From: Leptidea sinapis | Lineage: Eukaryota > Arthropoda > Insecta > Lepidoptera > Pieridae | NCBI RefSeq assembly: GCF_905404315.1 | Contig: NC_066282.1 | Coordinates: 5,976,501-6,040,500, forward strand | Reading direction: 5' to 3' | DNA length: 64,000 bases | Shown: positions 11,884 through 23,475 of the stretch, piece after piece | How the letters are laid out: every line of letters begins with the position of its first letter | How positions within the stretch are numbered: the first letter of the stretch is position 1 | The notes under the pieces: generated by a model | The model's database searches: none | Seen by the model: the letters and a program-made list of their open reading frames with translations, nothing else | What the model was told of the DNA's origin: nothing | Translations under genes and position numbers: made by a program

Positions 11884-12427
11884 TAGAGGTGTTCGTTATA
11901 TTAGATAGCTAATAAAATAATCTAATATATATTTATAATTATATTACCTATTATTTATTAAAACTAGCAAGCGTTATTTAATATTTATGTGATACGCGAT
12001 TTTTGTCGCATGCTCTAAGAGTACTGCATAAGAACTAAATTCAAATGAAAGTCGTTTATAATTCATGCGATACGCTATTTTTGTCACCTGCCAAATTATG
12101 CTCTAGGAGGACTACATAAAGTTTATATTATTATTATACATATAGAATAGTTTAAAAGGTTAAATAATAGATAATTATATATTATCATAAATCATAATTT
12201 CAGTCAGACAGTCAGTCAGTAAGCACTTTTAAAAGCTCACACAACAATAATGTATGCAATAATATTTAATAGCGCACGATTCGGTAACGAATAGCAACGA
12301 TAATCAAACGCGTCATAAGTCATAACGATGTGAACTAATATATTGTAGCGTAAAAAATAATAGGCGTTTTAAAAATAGCGTATCGTTATAACGTGATTTC
12401 AATATATAGCCGTTGCGAACACCTCTA
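11884..12427. mobile_element. hAT-like MITE
   Basis: The 544 bp segment has exact 12 bp terminal inverted repeats, tagaggtgttcg at the left and cgaacacctcta at the right. It interrupts a repeat that is continuous at 665-850. Imperfect 8 bp flanks (actcgcac / actcatac, 6 of 8 identical if the terminus is placed one base asymmetrically) and the TIR sequence suggest the hAT superfamily. It has no coding capacity. Internally it has a direct duplication: gatacgcgatttttgtcgc at about 11,992 and gatacgctatttttgtcacc at about 12,069, each followed by a tgctctaag/agg...actgcataa-type block. Confidence 0.7.
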
Positions 12428-12500
12428 CTCATACCCCAGCCAAGACAAGTATCGAAACATCTTCATATTCGCTCTTGACTCGATGTTCTTGACTACGATA
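12428..12500 (+). repeat. Dispersed repeat copy 2, right part
   Basis: Continues the match to 790-850: ccagccaagacaagtatcg, aaacatcttcatattcgctc and ctcgatgttcttgact. Confidence 0.6.
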
Positions 12501-14055
12501 CATACATTACTTATAATATGTACATTAACTTTGAAATTAACAACTACCCCGAATAAAATTAACAGTATTATATTACATTAGGTGACAGTAAGAGCTAGCT
12601 ATAAAGAACCCCCTTAATTGTAAATGAGGGTAGAAACGCTAATGAACGCTGTTAGAAACTATTTGAAGGGCTCAGAGTCGTTGTACATTGACGTTACAGT
12701 GAGAACTTTATTACGATAATGAAGAATTAAAATAGTGTTATGGAATGAAACGCTCTGGAATGGAATGAAATGAAATTCATTCTATTCCACTCTGGAATAG
12801 TATAAATGGGCGTCATTTGAAGCTAAATTATAACCCTTATCCACTAAACACCTAACAACCCATCGATTGACTCGTCAACAGACGTAAAAACTCTCAATTA
12901 ATGTTATTGTTTTGTAATATTATTACCACAAGACTCCGTCATTCAAAGGCAAGTGCTACACGCTCGATATAATTTACTCGATATTATATTAATCGAGTGA
13001 TATTCTGGAGTGTCAATTTATACTAGACGTTCGATACAGATCGCACCAGTTCGATGATAAATATAATTCACCAATTATATTTATTTATTATTATTGCAAA
13101 TAGTGACAATATTTAAATGCTTGTATTGCTATCATATATAAAACTTGATAAAACAGATTCGTTAATGCAACGAAATAGATGGTTATACATAAATTGTTTT
13201 AAACACAAATGATCGCTCGTAAGTGCTGCAGCGGAGGTCGTGGTTTAGTTCAGCGCGTCCTCCTCCATCGCTAACAGGATATTTATCGACCAGAGACTAG
13301 ACGCTCAAAATTTATCGACGATGCTTAATACAGATCGTAGATTTCTGGATTTTTTAGAAATCCAGTGATCCGTATCACGATCTGCGATACATTATACTAC
13401 ACACTCGATAAATATCGTGATCCTAGATCGAAATCCAAATATCGCATGTGTAATATTCGCTAATGAGTAAACACTGCGGTATTATTTACAGTAATAAATT
13501 CTTAATAAATAAAAAGATAACATCAAATCATACATCTTTGTGCCGTTTGGTGTCGAGACACTTGGCCCGTTGGGCCCACAGGCGCGGAGAATGTTCAAAA
13601 TATTATCTTCGCGCCTCAAAAAGACTAATATAGATAAGATAAAATAATTTTATGTAGTCATGGTATTGAAAATATAGTAATAAGATTTGTTTTGTTTGAA
13701 TAAAACTAATATCAAATGATTTGCTAGTTGTTATAAATACAAATTTACTAAATACTTATAAAGATGCATGAAACTCTACATCCTAATACAACTACTCCAC
13801 ATCCATATAGATATATACAACTAAGAAACTAAAATGTATAAAATGGATTTGCGCCCCAGGATTGAGAGTGAACAGCAGTTCACTGTGTGCCCCGGTATTA
13901 TAATAGTAAGTGACAGTTTCTTCAAAGAACTTTCACAAAAAATAAAACTACAAGTCAAATCTCAAATATATTTATTGAAGTAAGTTCATAAAAAATACTT
14001 TTAAAGTATATTGAATGAGCTATCGAGACAACATTTCATCTTTCAAAATGAAGAG
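12501..14055. other. Noncoding region rich in palindromes
   Basis: No gene is seen. There are hairpin-forming stretches at 12,740-12,795 (ggaatggaatgaaatgaa against attcattctattcca), 12,975-13,000 (ctcgatattatattaatcgag) and 13,331-13,385. The last has outer arms cagatcgt/acgatctg and inner arms ctggattt/aaatccag. These may be remnants of foldback elements. Confidence 0.45.
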
Positions 14056-14125
14056 CGTAATTGCGCACTGCATCGTAACAGGCAGGGCGTGTCATTTACA
14101 ATCATAAAGTGACTCTATAAAAAAT
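14056..14125 (+). repeat. SINE 3' fragment
   Basis: gcactgcatcgtaacaggca followed by gggcgtgtcatttacaatca matches the SINE block near its 3' end, then an A-rich end. It is short and diverged. Confidence 0.4.
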
Positions 14126-17091
14126 ATAACCACATTAAAACGTATAATTTAATATTTGATTTAATTTATTTATCGACACCAGTGATGATATTATTATCGA
14201 TTACAGAAGAGAAGAGAAGGTTTGTGTATTTTCTCAATCGTAGTATTTGAGTCCAAACAGTGAATATGCAAATATTGAGAACTCGATTATACTTTGATAA
14301 TACTATTCTGCGAACGAATGGAGTCTTTGTAAAAATAACTAATTTACATTTATAACATCTTTTCGAGAGATTTTTTTATGTTTGCTGCCTCTCCACCATT
14401 TCTCGAACAAATAATAAAAGAATCAGTAAAACTCCTAGGTTGTAACGTTATGTAGTCTAGGAGTCATTGAATAAAATCCTGATTTTTAATAAGTATGCGT
14501 AATATAGCTTGTTTGTTACTTTTAATAACAAACCAATCATAAAATAGCAGCATATCATACGGTGAAGTGGAATCGATGAAGAAGGCTACAAATTGCCATT
14601 AGAGCTTATCAATTATAAAATTATATTTTAGTATTTTCACGGATGGCGACGAAATTGCATTAATATAGTTTATAAAACTAGTGCAGAGGGTAGATTCAAA
14701 CCCTTAGTTGTATTATTTATTATTATTTCTTTTGTAACGGGCTTACGTAACTCGGTTCTTAAGTTAAATAGTTTTATGTCTTATGTGCTAACTTCATAGC
14801 AGCGTACTACACGGTGGTCTCATGCCATTACCATATGGCAACGTGAGCAAACAGAACGTTTAGCTTAAACTGTATCATTTGTTTGGAATAAATAATTAAT
14901 ATAAATTACTGCAAAATATTTTGAAAAAAAATCGTACCGATTTTAAGCAACAAAATTTAAGGGGATCTTACGAAAATAGTGCCATCGAAGTGATCTGGTG
15001 ATGAAACTGCAAGGTTGGCATCTGACCTTAATAGAACCATTATATATCCTAACCCATTATTCATGTTGATGCGGACAGTTTTAAGTTTAAAATTTTGTAT
15101 GGAATTATGTATCTAGGATTATTCTATATTGATGGCCGGAAGACAACAAAATAAGTGAATCGCTATTTACAGTAGAAATAGGTGTGGTAGTCCTTCGCTA
15201 AATGATTATTCGACATAAAGTTAGTTCTACAGTTACAGAATAATTTATTATGAAGGAGTCAACAACTATAATAACCTTATAAAATGTTCGCAATAAATTG
15301 GTAACGGTCGTTCCATCGTTAAGAGGACTGCTTAAACTTTCCCTTGTAGTTTTATTTAACTGCCAACTTGCAAATACATTTTAGCGTCGGTTTTGGTTTA
15401 CCGGGATTTTCAGTCTAGTAAGAACTAACTTATTTGTTAATACAACAATAATCTGAGGACATACTTAATTATAATTAGATTTTTGATGTTTAATATAATA
15501 ATAAATATTGCAGATTTAAATTTTACTTTTATTTCTAACTACCTCTGAGGACTCATTTTATGGATTTTCTTCCGTGATATTCTGTGTGCAATTCATTGCG
15601 TAGCTTTTGATTCTTACCTGTTTTACAGATTATTTTAATAATCTTAAGCAACGTAAGAAACAGTAAAATGATTTATTGATGTGGGATTTCTCTGCTTCTT
15701 CTAACACATATTTGATGGAGAGTTTGCAGATAAGTTGCTTAAGTCAGTGTAGTATCATCGACAACACGTCTATAGCCTAAATTTCAACCGCAATACATTG
15801 ATGTGTAGCTTTGTGATCGCATTGGTTACAAAAACCTCTTGCCTCACCAGCCAGTGCACGGTAAATACAACACGATGCTGGGTTATTTAAAGTGTCAACG
15901 AATCGTGTTGGAAATTTTGTAGTATTCGGGGAATATCTGTTTTTGGTTTCACTTGTTTTTCACCCGCCAGGGGATAATAATGGCAATTGGGGAGTGGGAG
16001 AAAAACAAGTGATTCGTTAAAATAATTATCGTGCACTTTTTGTTTCGTCACATGCAACATCACAATTTACCGACTGGAAAATGTCTATTTTGAACATACA
16101 AAACAATCGTAGTTCGTAAAATTGTCAGGAGACAAATATTATCGAAATTATATTAGTAAATTATCGTATTTAGCCACCAACAATTTTCATGAGTTTCATA
16201 TTTCTTTATATTAAATGATACTTTTATCAAGTTATAGTTTAAAAACTGTAAAAAGTAAAAATAACATGACAAAAATAAAACGATTAATATATTATAATAA
16301 GATAGTGAACAATAACCAAATGCAGCATTTGTTCTCTGAACTCTTTTTAACCACAACACTTTTAAATAGTTCTCGTAACCCGGAACACAAATCTATCGCA
16401 AGCAATAACAGTTTACTAGTATACTGTATAATAGCGTTATATTTCTTACTATGTAAATTACACAAATAAAACTGAAAACAAAATTTTATTATTTTATGAA
16501 CGATACGTCACTCGAATGGTATTAATTTGTTTAATATAATACGGTTATAATTCTTAGTATGTAAATATTATTTGTTACAACAGCAAACACTTGATTTCAG
16601 CTGTTAAATTATTGAAGTTTATGGCACAGCCTATAGACAGACGGATGGACAGACAGTAGAGTCTTAGTTCAAGGCTCCCGTCGGTAAGGCATGCCACATT
16701 AAAAGTACATATTCTCTAAAATTCTGCAACCATATTTCAGTTCAAATTAATCCGCGACTCCAAAACTTCTAATAGATTTCGAAGCTGTTATTGCAGTCCG
16801 GCGTCACATTTACTGTGAGCGCCATTTTTGGATATTTCGTGTACATTTTTAATATCGACTCTGCCAGCACCTCGTTAATAGAGCACGATACTGGATTATT
16901 TAAAACTTCAACGGCAACTTCATTTTCTGTCGAAATGTTCGAGAATTCTTGAATGATCTGGGTTGGCTGTTAGAATTAAGTTGCGATAGTTGATACTTTT
17001 CTTAAATTGTAAATATCCCGTACTTTTTACTTATATTCCTTTCTTATTTATATTTTTGTGAGAAACTAATGAATTAATCTGATTCTAGTAA
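14126..17091. other. AT-rich noncoding stretch
   Basis: No gene recognised. 16,484-16,520 (attttatgaacgatacgtca) is a fragment of the tRNA-like tandem unit found at 43.2-43.6 kb. 16,600-16,690 is a separate repeat listed below. The 84- and 68-residue frames near 16.2-16.4 kb are AT-driven. Confidence 0.4.
16600..16695 (+). repeat. GGACGGACAG-type dispersed repeat
   Basis: Contains ttcagctgttaaa, the agacagacggatggacagac block and gagtcttagtt...ggctcccgtcgg, which parallels the copies at 9.1, 24.1 and 63.8 kb. Confidence 0.55.
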
Positions 17092-17242
17092 CGATTATTA
17101 TTATTTTTGGAGTCGGTGTCATCCAAGATAGGTTTGTACCTACATACATAGTTATAGCTGAGATGTGCTTGAGTCGTGAAGAGGCGAGAGGCGAGAGCGG
17201 GTCACAGCGGAAGGACACCGATTCCAAAAATAACAATAATCC
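17092..17242. mobile_element. Short foldback element (MITE-like)
   Basis: Left end cgattattattatttttgg then agtcggtgtc; right end gacaccgattccaaaaataa then caataatc. These are near-perfect inverted repeats of about 28 bp around a GC-richer centre of about 95 bp. It is noncoding. I recall similar segments in other Lepidoptera, but family and target duplication are not resolved. Confidence 0.6.
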
Positions 17243-18247
17243 TAATTAGAATTAGATTAATTAATACGGTTGTTTAAAAATACACATTTAATTTATTCTT
17301 TGTATTGCATATTATATTATCTATTGTTTTTGAATAGTTTTTATGAAGTTAGGTGTTTTTTGTTAAAAAAAAAAATTATAAATAAGAATTAAAAACATCA
17401 AGTATTGTCAATTTAAACAGGCTTATTTCTTTGGTTAGAGTGATTACAAACATTAGTAGTAATTTACTGTTCTCGAGGAACCCCTGAGTGGGTGAAGGCT
17501 TTCTTAAAAGAGCTCTAAATGTGTCTGTTCTTTGCAACTTTTATCCAAAACGGTATAGTAATGCTTAAATTTCAGTCATAATTCTGTTATTCTGTTTCTT
17601 ATTTTTGAAGTACTGCGTCATCTAGTTATTCTCTTAGTTCTTCTTTAATCTAAATTGGCATTGTTTGCACCGGTTCATCTCCTTCCCTCAAATCATATAT
17701 CCATGCGTCAAATCATATGGCTGCTGGGCGCCATTACTAGTTATGACAGTTACCACGAACATTATGTTCACGAAACATACACAGACAAACAATGAATTAA
17801 AGCTCTAAAGGTTTATGCATCACAGTTGCGTTATCATAAATACAGTTTATTTAAATTAAAAACGCTTTTAAACTTTTAAGATAATTCAAATATTGTATGC
17901 AGCCTTTTACATACCAATTTGTTATGTAAGTATATGACAACTATTGTAAAATACGCATTGATTTTAAAGAGTGGCCATTTATAGTTTATTGTAAGTTGTT
18001 CTTCCATTATAAAAAGGTCTACTATTGAACTATGCATATATGTGTATGAGGGTTACCGTTAGCTACTCCTCGGGTTCAGAACCCGTAAACCCTTATTGGT
18101 AATTGAAATACTCATATTGAAAAGATTATTTGATGATTACTATTTCTACATAACAAAGACATAAAAGTAGTTGAGAAGTGATTATAGGTTAATTAGTTCT
18201 TCATGTTCATTGGAAATATAAGTTTATTATTATTTCATTTATTAGTA
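17243..18247. other. AT-rich noncoding stretch
   Basis: Nothing is supported. A tRNA B-box-like ggttcagaaccc at about 18,072 has no matching tRNA fold. Confidence 0.4.
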
Positions 18248-18440
18248 TCACAACGGTGCCTATTTCTGCCGTGAAGCAGTAATGTGTGAATGGCGCTATA
18301 GCTAGTGAAATTACTGGGCAATTTTAGTGCCGCAAATAATTGGGTTTTTCAAGAATCCTGAGTGGCCCGGCATTGTAATGGGCAGGACGTATCAATTACC
18401 ATCAGCTGAAAGTCTCTACCTTTATGAGTATAAAAAATGA
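18248..18440 (+). mobile_element. SINE-like element with internal deletion
   Basis: Starts at the ccacaacgg...cctatttctgccgtgaag block (the first ~60 bases are missing), loses part of the middle after ctagtgaaattactgggcaa, and resumes at gtgccgcaaataattgggtt. It ends with cattgtaatgggcaggacg, caattaccatcagctgaa and a diverged tail. Confidence 0.75.
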
Positions 18441-18743
18441 AGAAGAGATATTTTTTGAATGAGTAAATTAGCTGACAACAGCGTATTGACCTGATAGGAA
18501 ATCAGATTAATCTTGTAAGTTGAATAAACATATATCATCCAGTATATCCTTTTCTCATTAACCTTCGGATAAATAAATAAATGTTTGACCATCCACATTC
18601 CCTTTATATTTCTTTTGTTTCTCGCGGGTTTAATAAACGTTTTTTCGCTAAATTATGGTACCAACATTACCAGAATCATTATTTTGTATCAAATTGTACC
18701 CTGGAGATTATTAACAGTAATTTAGGTGCATTTATAGAATATA

Positions 18744-19746
18744 CGTTATGTTTCTTCTGCATATCAATGATATGTTGGACACCTCCAACATTCATTGCTA
18801 TGCGGACGACAGCACTGGTGATGCCGTATACACGGGCCATACAGGTCTCTCTCGGGAAATCGTCGACCAGTGCCGGGAGAAACTTGTGTCTACTATCGAG
18901 TCCTCTCTCGAGAAGGTCGCGGAATGGGGAAAATTGAACCTTGTCCAATTTAACCCCCAGAAGACTCAAGTTTGCGCGTTTACCACTAAAAAAACCCCAT
19001 TTGTGGTATCACCGCTCTTGGAGAACACTTCTCTTAAAGCCGCGCCTAGTATCGGAATACTGGGTCTCGAAATCTCGAGCGATTGCCAATTCCGTGGCCA
19101 TCTGGAGGGCAAAGCCAAATTGGATTCGAAGAAGCTGGGCGTCATCAATAGAGCACGGCAATACTTCAAGCCGGCCCACATTCTAGCGCTCTACAAAGCG
19201 CAGGTCCGGCCGCACATGGAGTATTGCTGTCATCTCTGGTCTGGTGCACCCCAGTATCTGCTCGCTCCATTTGACCGTGTGCAACGTAGAGCAGCTCGAA
19301 TTGTCGGGGACTCAGTGCTCTGTGAACGGCTGGATCTCTTGGCGTTGCGTAGAGACGTCGCATCATTGTGTGTCTTCTACCGCATTTATCACGGGGAGTG
19401 TTCCGAAGAGCTGTTTAACCTGATTCCTGCCGCCGAATTCCACCTTCGCACGACACGCCACAAGTTAGGATTTCATCCCCACCATCTGGATGTGTGGCGG
19501 TCCTCCACAGTGCGGTTTTCAAGGAGCTTTCTCCCTCGTATACAAAGCTATGGAATGAGCTTGCTTGTGCGGTGTTTCCGGGACAATACGACATGGGTAC
19601 CTTCAAAAAAAGCGCGTACACCTTCCTTAAAGGCCGGCAACGCTCTTGTGATTCCTCTGGTGTTGCAAGAGAATGTGGGCGGCGGTGATCACTTAACACC
19701 AGGTGACCCGTACGCTCGTTTGTCCTCCTATTCCATAAAAAAAAAT
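18744..19746 (+). mobile_element. LINE family A, 5'-truncated, long C-terminal frame
   Basis: The open frame 18748-19785 contains the reverse-transcriptase catalytic CYADDST box (YADD near residue 18) and then the thumb and C-terminal region (VAEWGKLNLVQFNPQKTQV, GILGLEISSDCQF, ARQYFKPAHILALYKAQVRP, MEYCCHLWSGAPQ). Relative to the 2.5 kb copy a single base is missing near 19,540 (cgtatacaaagc against cgtactacaaagc), so the true C-terminus (KLWNELACAVFPG to RECGRR, stop near 19688) lies in the next frame and the displayed frame runs into the 3' UTR by shift. The ATG at 18748 is fortuitous at the 5' truncation. The tail is poly-A-like at 19,737-19,746. It is the least damaged family A tail in the window. 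Confidence 0.9.
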
Positions 19747-20284
19747 AGTAATTATGACGAATTTGTAATAATAAATATTTGGTGAAAATATTGATAAAAA
19801 TTATAATTATTTTGAGGAGAAAACTACATTAGCGGCGTTGAGCAATTTTCTTGGGATGGGTAAAAAAGTTAAAATCACTTCAGGACACGTGGCCCGATAG
19901 AAAATTCGTAAGACAGTCTTTGAAATTATGAACGAAAGATTTTATACTTCTAATTATAGTTCGGCTATACGTCTAAAATTCTATTGCAAAATATTTTTTT
20001 CTTTTATTTTGCTTGACAGCATTTCCTTTTTAACCGACTTTACAAAAGGAGGAGGTTCTCAATTCGACGGTATGTTTTTTGGTAAATATTATAGCAATAA
20101 TCTATCAAAATTTCAGCTGTGGTGATTGACGTTCTGCAAGCCTAAAGATGAACACGTGGACGACGGGATTTTCTTGATAGTTTAAAACAAATACATAATA
20201 TCTAAAATTCTTCAATAATTCACTTAAATTACTCCTCAATTCCAAAATCTTAAGGCATACGAAAAAAGTCTTCCTTTGCTTTCA
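19747..20284. other. AT-rich noncoding stretch
   Basis: Holds one short repeat at 20,031-20,075 and otherwise nothing recognisable. Confidence 0.4.
20031..20075 (+). repeat. accgacttca-type short dispersed repeat
   Basis: Reads aaccgactttacaaaaggag, gaggttctcaattcgacggt and atgttttttgg; the best-preserved plus-strand copy of this motif in the window. Confidence 0.65.
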
Positions 20285-20770
20285 CCTTCTGTATCGGCAT
20301 ACTTGGAGTTGATATATCGAGCGAGTTTCAGTTCCACTTGGAAGAGAAAGCTGAAAATCATGATGTACGCAATATGACGAGACAGTACTTGACTTCAATC
20401 CCCGCTTGCAACTATTAATAAAGCTCAAACCTATAATGTTACTATTCTCACCTCCAGGCGTGCGCTTCCCTTTAACAATTTAACAGTTTCAATTTGGTTG
20501 TTTACAGCGAAAGGTCTGAATTACCGATCAGCTTTATTCTCCCTATATCCTCAACCACAAATATATCGGGAAGTACCCAGAGAAGTTATTCAGGTTAAAA
20601 CTGACGACCGAATTTCACCATCAGCGATATCATGCGAAATCCATCCGTATTCCTGAATCTCGTGCTCCCGAAGTGATACGAATTAGGGATTGTAAGCTTA
20701 GAGTATCTTCCACCTTAAAGGCCAATAACGCATCTCTTGCCCTCTGGCATTGCTTGCATTCTGGTATATC
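20285..20770 (+). mobile_element. Ancient LINE relic related to families A and C
   Basis: Scattered translated pieces keep the order of the LINE C-terminus. A cggcatacttggagttgata block corresponds to GILGLEIS, cagttccacttggaagagaa to QFRGHLEGKA, and acgagacagtacttgac to ARQYF. A gttattcaggttaaaactg block corresponds to ELFNLIP-like and atcttccaccttaaaggcca to TFLKGRQ. It is riddled with stops and frame changes. It is far older than the other copies. Confidence 0.55.
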
Positions 20771-21254
20771 TCCGTAGTTTGTTGTTTTTCACTTTCCATC
20801 AAATATATATAATAGTTATACATTATAGTTCCGTAACGTTCAGACATTTTGCGTGATACCGCTTCAAAGTAATGTCGATTTTATTCACATATTATATTAT
20901 ATAGATTTTACAGCTGAAATTTGCAAACAGAGGTTCTCATTTTTTATTCATCAAAACAAATAAAATTATACGCCATGTTATTTCATTAGCGGATTTCCAT
21001 AAAGGATGACAATGTTATTCAGGTTGAGTATACTTGAACGTCTCCGCTTGACTTTTATCATGAATACCTTTATGTGGGACTGTTAAACTTTATTTTTCAA
21101 CGGTAATATATATTTATTTTTGTATTTTTATTGGTACTCGTGGGTCTTATGAAACCAAGTAACATACTTAATTTAAACTGAAATGCATTAAAATAGAGCA
21201 AAACTATGGATAAGCATTTTTTACTTTGCTTCGATTCTGTATTAAGATAGGTAT
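20771..21254. other. AT-rich noncoding stretch
   Basis: No supported feature. Confidence 0.4.
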
Positions 21255-21538
21255 GTTTTTTTTTCTTTTAGTGAAAATAAGTGACGAGACGAGCAGGACG
21301 TTCAGTTGATGGTAATTGATCGCCCTGCCCATTACAATGCAGTGCCGCTTATTATTGGAAAGAACAAAAATTCAGAGTGGCACTACAACTGCGCTCGTCA
21401 CCTTGAGACATAAGATGTCTCACTCGAAGACCGAAACACAGTAATGCTTACACATTACTGCTTCACGGCAAAAATAGCTGCCCTTGTGGTACCCATAATC
21501 TAGCCGGCATCTGGTGCAAAGGAACCCACTGGTAATTG
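21255..21538 (-). mobile_element. SINE-like element, near full length
   Basis: In reverse orientation: T-rich tail at 21,256-21,270, then gacgagacgagcaggacgtt, cccattacaatgcagtgcc, ctcgtcaccttgagacataa, taatgcttacacattactgc and tagccggcatctggtgcaaa. Part of the gcgccgtagctagtgaaatt block is lost near 21,423. Confidence 0.85.
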
Positions 21539-21952
21539 TCACAGCAATAACTATGAATGTTGTGTGCATCTGTTATTGGTACTCACATTAGTAATTTAAT
21601 TTCTTAGATAGATATGTAATTCTTCTACCGTGTGTACTGTTATAAGAATAAATAAATAAATTTGTTTGTTTTTTTGTACTATAAAAATGTTGACGTCTAA
21701 TTATGAAATTTTTTACTTTACTTCCTTTCTCTAATATATTGTGATTTTGAGTAAATTTAAAGTAAACTCAGTAATTTGTCTGCTTTTATGATAATAGTCA
21801 TAAATTTACATGTATATTGTGTTGAAAACATTATACTTCTCCACTTTTAAACAAAATTATTATTATATGAGCGGTGAAGAATGAAGAACTTTGTAATTTA
21901 GCTTAATGCTCTCACTATGCAGTGCCATAAACTTCTTCCATTCTTCGCTGTA
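21539..21952. other. AT-rich noncoding stretch
   Basis: No supported feature. Confidence 0.4.
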
Positions 21953-22251
21953 TTCCACCATCCCACGACACGCCACAAGTTAGGATTTCATCCCCACCAT
22001 CTGGATGTGTGGCGGTCCTCCATAGTGCGGTTTTCTAGGACCTTTCTTCCACGTACTACAAAGATGTGGAGCGAACATCCTTGTGCGGTATTTTCAGGAC
22101 AATACAAAGTGGGTACCTTCAAAAAAAGCGCGTACACCTTCCTTAAAGGCCGGCAACGCTCCTGTGGTCTTGCAAGAGAATGTGGGCGGCGGTGATCACT
22201 TAACACCAGATGACCCGTACGCTCGTTTGTCCTCCTTTTTCCATAAAAAAA
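21953..22251 (+). mobile_element. LINE family A, very short 3' end
   Basis: The frame 21917-22195 encodes the last ~75 residues of the LINE protein (TRHKLGFHPHHLDVWRSS, FLPRTTKMW, GTFKKSAYTFLKGRQRSCG, ARECGRR) and stops at the family's normal TGA/TAA zone, followed by the shared 3' UTR (gtgatcacttaacaccagat) and an A tail near 22,250. Relative to other copies, nine bases (three codons, DSS-V region) are missing after RSC. Confidence 0.85.
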
Positions 22252-22837
22252 TATTTCTAGTTTAGGTTATCAATAGTAATAAAGTCCGTTATAAAATGGA
22301 ATTTTGAAATTTATACAGAAGTGTTGGTATTTAGGAAATTTTTATAAAACTTAAATGAATTATATTTGAGTACGGTGCAACCTTAATATAATTTGAATTT
22401 TCTTAGTATTTTCTTTGATTAAAGCGAGTGTTACACATGCTATGCTTAAACATTCCGCTTGCCCACAGTTGCCATCTGCTAAGCTCTTTTGGCGCCAAAC
22501 CCAGCGCGGCCACTTGAGACGCTTTAGCCACTTGTGTTTATATTAGCCGAGGTATCATTATGCGGTTTATGTAACGGGTTGCTAGATAAACAAGCTCAGT
22601 TATTGCATCAAAAAAGCTGATTTATGATAGATTCGTGCTGTGATATCGCCGCTCTTTCAGAGTTGTACGAGAAATTGTGACTATTTTGCTGAACGCGTCA
22701 AAATAAAAATACTGCAATTGAATTCTTTGTATTATTTTTACTAAATTGGACACGTTATAATATGATCTTATGGTTTCTTTCAAAAATTTTTTTTTTTCTA
22801 AAAATATTTCACAAAATAATGTATAAATAAAACAGGG
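22252..22837. other. AT-rich noncoding stretch
   Basis: No supported feature. A block at 22,430-22,690 is somewhat GC-richer but matches nothing I recognise. Confidence 0.4.
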
Positions 22838-22985
22838 GGACCCCTAAAAATGTAATCTGGAATGGTCTCGAAACGTCGGGTTACTGAAATTAATAATAAA
22901 AATTTAACTTTTACGCAAAATCTAATGTAAAAACACAGTTACAATTACAAACATTTTAATCCATTAAAAAGTGTTTTATATAGGC
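22838..22985 (+). repeat. gaaacgtcgggtt repeat, copy 1
   Basis: Shares an ordered set of blocks with 60,661-60,800: atctggaatggtctcgaaac, gtcgggttactgaaat, taacttttacgcaaaatcta and acagttacaattacaaacat followed by tttaatcc. The element class is unknown. Confidence 0.6.
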
Positions 22986-23279
22986 GTGAATGTTCTTTTA
23001 AAAGGCTTTTTACAACGGTTTTTTTTATTTGCAAGACGGCCATTTTTAATTTGTAATATTGGTATTAATTCCGCTTAGGTTGGTCTTTCAACAATTCGAC
23101 TCGTTTTTTGCCTACACGATGCATATTCAGGATATTTTGATTCGCCGAATTCTAAAACGAGACTTGAGTCTCGGCGAGACTTTAGTTCCGGCGCTTTTTG
23201 TTCGGCTGACCACGTGTAGACTTGGTGAAATACAAAGCTTGGCGGAATTAACACTTAAGAAAAACTCATTTGGATATCA
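22986..23279. other. Noncoding stretch
   Basis: A plus-strand frame of 87 residues at 23059-23322 has no recognised domain and runs into the next repeat. Confidence 0.35.
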
Positions 23280-23475
23280 AATCAAATCAAAATCATTTTA
23301 TTTATGTAGTTCACGGAAATAACACTTATGAATGGCAAAAAAAATATTTCTTATTGAATCTACTGCGACTTCGTTAGGGGTTGAGCTAATATGAAGAAGT
23401 AGCAATTTGTTGCTACTTCTTCCGTAGTTTGCTCATTGCCACTCTTTTAAATCAAGATTTACATTTCCATCGTTT
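23280..23475 (-). mobile_element. LINE 3'-tail-like repeat, copy 1
   Basis: An (aaatc)n-like end at 23,280-23,292 is followed by cttatgaatggcaaaaaaaa, ttcttattgaatctactgcg, gggttgagctaat and actcttttaaatcaag. The same order occurs at 44,070-44,225. The microsatellite-like end at the left suggests a 3' tail in minus orientation. It contains a small palindrome gaagtagcaa/ttgctacttc at 23,394-23,420. Confidence 0.55.

Noticed and set aside
18748..19785. 345-residue frame as a possible host gene
   Set aside because: It contains the RT YADD box and repeats at six or more places in the window; it is the tail of a LINE, and its last part is frame-shifted into the 3' UTR.
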